Shown here: one piece after another, positions 7,564 through 9,302 of the stretch
How positions within the stretch are numbered: position 1 is the first letter of the stretch
Layout of the letters: every line of letters starts with the position of its first letter
NCBI GenBank assembly: GCA_017466455.1
Contig: JAFTUD010000046.1
Coordinates: 1-9,302 of the forward strand
Direction of reading: 5' to 3'
Source: Clostridia bacterium
GTDB lineage: Bacteria; Bacillota_A; Clostridia; Oscillospirales; CAG-272
DNA length: 9,302 nucleotides
Translations under genes and position numbers: made by a program
The notes under the pieces: model-generated
The model's database searches: none
Told to the model about the DNA's origin: nothing
The model's input: the letters and a program-made list of their open reading frames with translations, nothing else

Positions 7564-7578
7564 TTTTTGCCCCCGAAA

Positions 7579-8421
7579 TCAAATTGAATAAACATTTGTG
7601 TAAATATTCAAAAGTATGACTCCTGCCAAAAATGCGCAAGCGAGGAAAAGTCCAACATAATCTCTTGCCTTCATTTTCAGCTGTTTCATTCTCGTTCTGC
7701 CGTTTCCGCCGTGGTAGCATCTGCACTCCATTGCGGTTGCAAGCTCCTCTGCCCTTCTGAACGAAGAAATGAACAAAGGAATTATGATTGGAATCAGAGC
7801 CTTTGCACGCTTTATAAGACCTCCGCTTGAGAAGTCTGCGCCTCTTGCCTTTTGAGCGTTCATAATTTTAGAGGTTTCATCAACAAGCGTTGGGATAAAT
7901 CGCAGTGCAATTGTCATCATCATAGCAAACTCGTGAACGGGAACCTTTATTGCCTTTAGCGGGGCAAGGGAAAGCTCAAGTCCGTCGGTAAGCTCAATCG
8001 GTGTTGTGGCATAGGAGAAGAAAATACTCGTTTCCAGAAGAAGAAGGATAATTCTAAGCGCTAAGAGTCCCGCGTTATAGAGTCCCTCCTTATAGAGTGT
8101 AAGCGTCCAAAAATTCGGAATTACCGTCACCGAGAAAATCGGCTCACTCTGCGCTACGGTAAGAAACATATTCAAAACCGCGGTAAAAAGGATTATTACG
8201 GTAATCGGCTTTAATCCGCTGAAAATAATTCTAAGCGGCACTCTACTGATGATTACGGTCAAAATCAGGATAGCGGTAAGGAACGCGAAAGCGTAAACCT
8301 CCTTGGCTACGAAAATTGACACGATATACATCACGACGAAAAAGAGCTTCGTCCTCGGGTCAAGACGGTGAATTACGGAATTTGTTTCGTAATACTGTCC
8401 TATCGTTACATCAAATGACAT
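7579..8421 (-). CDS. ecfT: Energy-coupling factor transporter transmembrane protein EcfT
   Basis: EcfT is the membrane scaffold of ECF importers; it couples the EcfA ATPases to interchangeable substrate-binding S components for vitamins or metals. The chosen start gives 280 residues beginning MSFDVTIGQYY, which matches the family's N-terminus. The following HRLDPRTKL is a family hallmark. Hydrophobic helices lie at about 25-40, 42-60, 69-90, 113-136 and 252-272. The long cytoplasmic coupling region holds the first Ala-Arg-Gly motif (192-194). The second motif reads Cys-Arg-Cys (233-235), with the key arginine kept but both flanking residues changed. An ATG 48 bases upstream is in frame but lies inside ecfA2 and lacks family-like sequence. 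The real start overlaps the ecfA2 end by 11 bases, suggesting translational coupling. No S component lies nearby, fitting a shared (group II) module. Confidence 0.94.
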   Translation of the reverse strand: MSFDVTIGQYYETNSVIHRLDPRTKLFFVVMYIVSIFVAKEVYAFAFLTAILILTVIISRVPLRIIFSGLKPITVIILFTAVLNMFLTVAQSEPIFSVTVIPNFWTLTLYKEGLYNAGLLALRIILLLLETSIFFSYATTPIELTDGLELSLAPLKAIKVPVHEFAMMMTIALRFIPTLVDETSKIMNAQKARGADFSSGGLIKRAKALIPIIIPLFISSFRRAEELATAMECRCYHGGNGRTRMKQLKMKARDYVGLFLACAFLAGVILLNIYTNVYSI

Positions 8422-9280
8422 CCTTATCACCTCCCGATGCGTATTTAGCCAAAGCCTCAACAGCACCATCTACGGTGTAGATATCTGAACTTATTTTAAC
8501 ACCGTTCAGGCGCAGGCGTGTCACAATTTTGGTGACATCGGGAACATCAAGCCCTGCGGACTGCAATGCCTCGCTTTGCGAAAAGACCTCGCCCGCTGTG
8601 CCCTCAAGGATAAGCTTGCCGTGGGACATGGCTACGATTTTATCGCAGTACATCGCCATATCCTCCATGCTGTGGCTGACAATAACAACGCTCTTTCCGC
8701 TTTGGCGCTGGTATTCTCTTATTCCGCCGAGAATTTCGCGCCTGCCTCTTGGGTCAAGACCTGCAGCAGGCTCATCAAGCACGAGAAGCGACGGCTCCAT
8801 AGCCATAACTCCCGCAAGGGCAACTCGCCTTTTCTGTCCTCCCGATAAGTCAAAGGGGGATTTTTCAAGCATTGACGCCTCAATTCCGCAAAATCCTGCA
8901 CTTTTGGCGACCCTGTGTGCGATTTCCTCATCGTTTAGTCCCATATTTTTCGGACCGTAAGCAATATCGTCCTTAACCGTTTCGGCAAAAAGCTGATATT
9001 CGGGATATTGCATTACCATTCCTACCTTAAAGCGAATACGCGCGATTTGCTTGGGCTTTTCCCATATATCCTCGCCATCAACTATTACCTGTCCGTTATC
9101 AGGCTTTAAAAGTCCGTTGAACATCTGAACAAGAGTCGATTTACCCGACCCTGTGTGTCCTATTATGCCCGTTATTATATTCTCCTCTATTGAGAGAGAA
9201 ACATTATCAAGAGCATTTATTTCGTACGGTGTTTTCTTGCCGTACACGAAGCTTACATTCCTTAGTTCAACTATTGACAT
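8411..9280 (-). CDS. ecfA2: Energy-coupling factor transporter ATP-binding protein EcfA2
   Basis: This ABC ATPase (289 residues) normally pairs with EcfA1 to power ECF uptake of vitamins or metal ions at the inner face of the membrane. Walker A is GHTGSGKST (41-49), the Q-loop glutamine is Q91, the signature is LSGGQ (145-149), Walker B LLVLDE (165-170) is followed by PAAGLD, and the H-loop histidine is H203. The segment QYPEYQLFAETVKDDIAYGP (91-110) is typical of EcfA2 (EcfA1 usually reads QNPDNQ), so this is assigned as EcfA2. The C-terminal region after about residue 225 is the usual ECF dimerisation extension. AGGA precedes the ATG by about 8 bases. ecfA1 is expected immediately upstream, beyond the right edge. 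The 3' end overlaps ecfT by 11 bases. Confidence 0.93.
   Translation of the reverse strand: MSIVELRNVSFVYGKKTPYEINALDNVSLSIEENIITGIIGHTGSGKSTLVQMFNGLLKPDNGQVIVDGEDIWEKPKQIARIRFKVGMVMQYPEYQLFAETVKDDIAYGPKNMGLNDEEIAHRVAKSAGFCGIEASMLEKSPFDLSGGQKRRVALAGVMAMEPSLLVLDEPAAGLDPRGRREILGGIREYQRQSGKSVVIVSHSMEDMAMYCDKIVAMSHGKLILEGTAGEVFSQSEALQSAGLDVPDVTKIVTRLRLNGVKISSDIYTVDGAVEALAKYASGGDKDVI
8426..8435 (-). promoter_or_regulatory. Strong Shine-Dalgarno site that sets the ecfT start
   Basis: GGGAGGTGAT on the minus strand is a near-complete match to the 3' end of 16S rRNA. Its GGAGG core sits 8 bases before the ATG at 8421. It lies within the last codons of ecfA2, and it is the main reason for rejecting the longer ecfT start at 8469. 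Confidence 0.85.
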
Positions 9281-9302
9281 TTCTATTTCCTATTTCTCTA
9301 TT

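Noticed and set aside
8422..8469. An upstream in-frame ATG for ecfT at 8469 (16 extra residues).
   Set aside because: It lies inside ecfA2, has no good ribosome site, and the extra residues do not resemble EcfT; the ATG at 8421 has a near-perfect Shine-Dalgarno and family-like N-terminus.

Overview
The window looks like chromosomal DNA from a moderately AT-rich member of the Bacillota, most likely class Clostridia. Pointers are the strong purine-rich Shine-Dalgarno sites, the ecfA-ecfT-truA gene order, a zinc-finger (ClpE-type) Clp ATPase, a short type-3 prolyl-tRNA synthetase, and textbook SigA promoters. This placement is inferred from gene content; there is no rRNA to anchor it. All eight genes lie on the minus strand, so the biological reading order runs from high to low coordinates. 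No tRNA, rRNA, CRISPR, insertion sequence or phage gene was seen, and no gene-free stretch exceeds 140 bases.

Right part (about 9280 to 6805): ecfA2, ecfT and truA are tightly packed (11-base overlap, then a 15-base gap). This is a housekeeping block for the shared energy-coupling module of ECF vitamin/metal transporters plus a tRNA pseudouridine synthase. Transcription enters from beyond the right edge, where ecfA1 would be expected. No S component is present.

Middle (6777 to 5088): two paralogous CvpA-family membrane proteins (243 and 238 aa) lie in tandem. Each has its own perfect TTGACA-N17-TATAAT promoter. The first forms an apparent single-gene unit: promoter, a leader with two hairpins (one at the predicted 5' end), gene, and a strong intrinsic terminator. 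Both proteins carry a homologous 70-80 residue loop between membrane helices 2 and 3 that ordinary CvpA proteins lack.

Left part (5804 to 1): from the second promoter a four-gene run is likely co-transcribed: cvpA-like gene 2, a ClpE-type AAA+ unfoldase, a secreted membrane-anchored protein with three discoidin-like domains, and proS (cut by the left edge). Gaps are 23, 64 and 17 bases, with no convincing internal terminator or promoter.

Most genes belong to known families. The least explained items are the triple-discoidin surface protein, the paired long-loop CvpA proteins with matched promoters, and the predicted operon joining a protein-quality-control ATPase to two envelope proteins and a tRNA synthetase. 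I saw no clear evidence of a wholly new system, such as a defence locus or a new RNA element.
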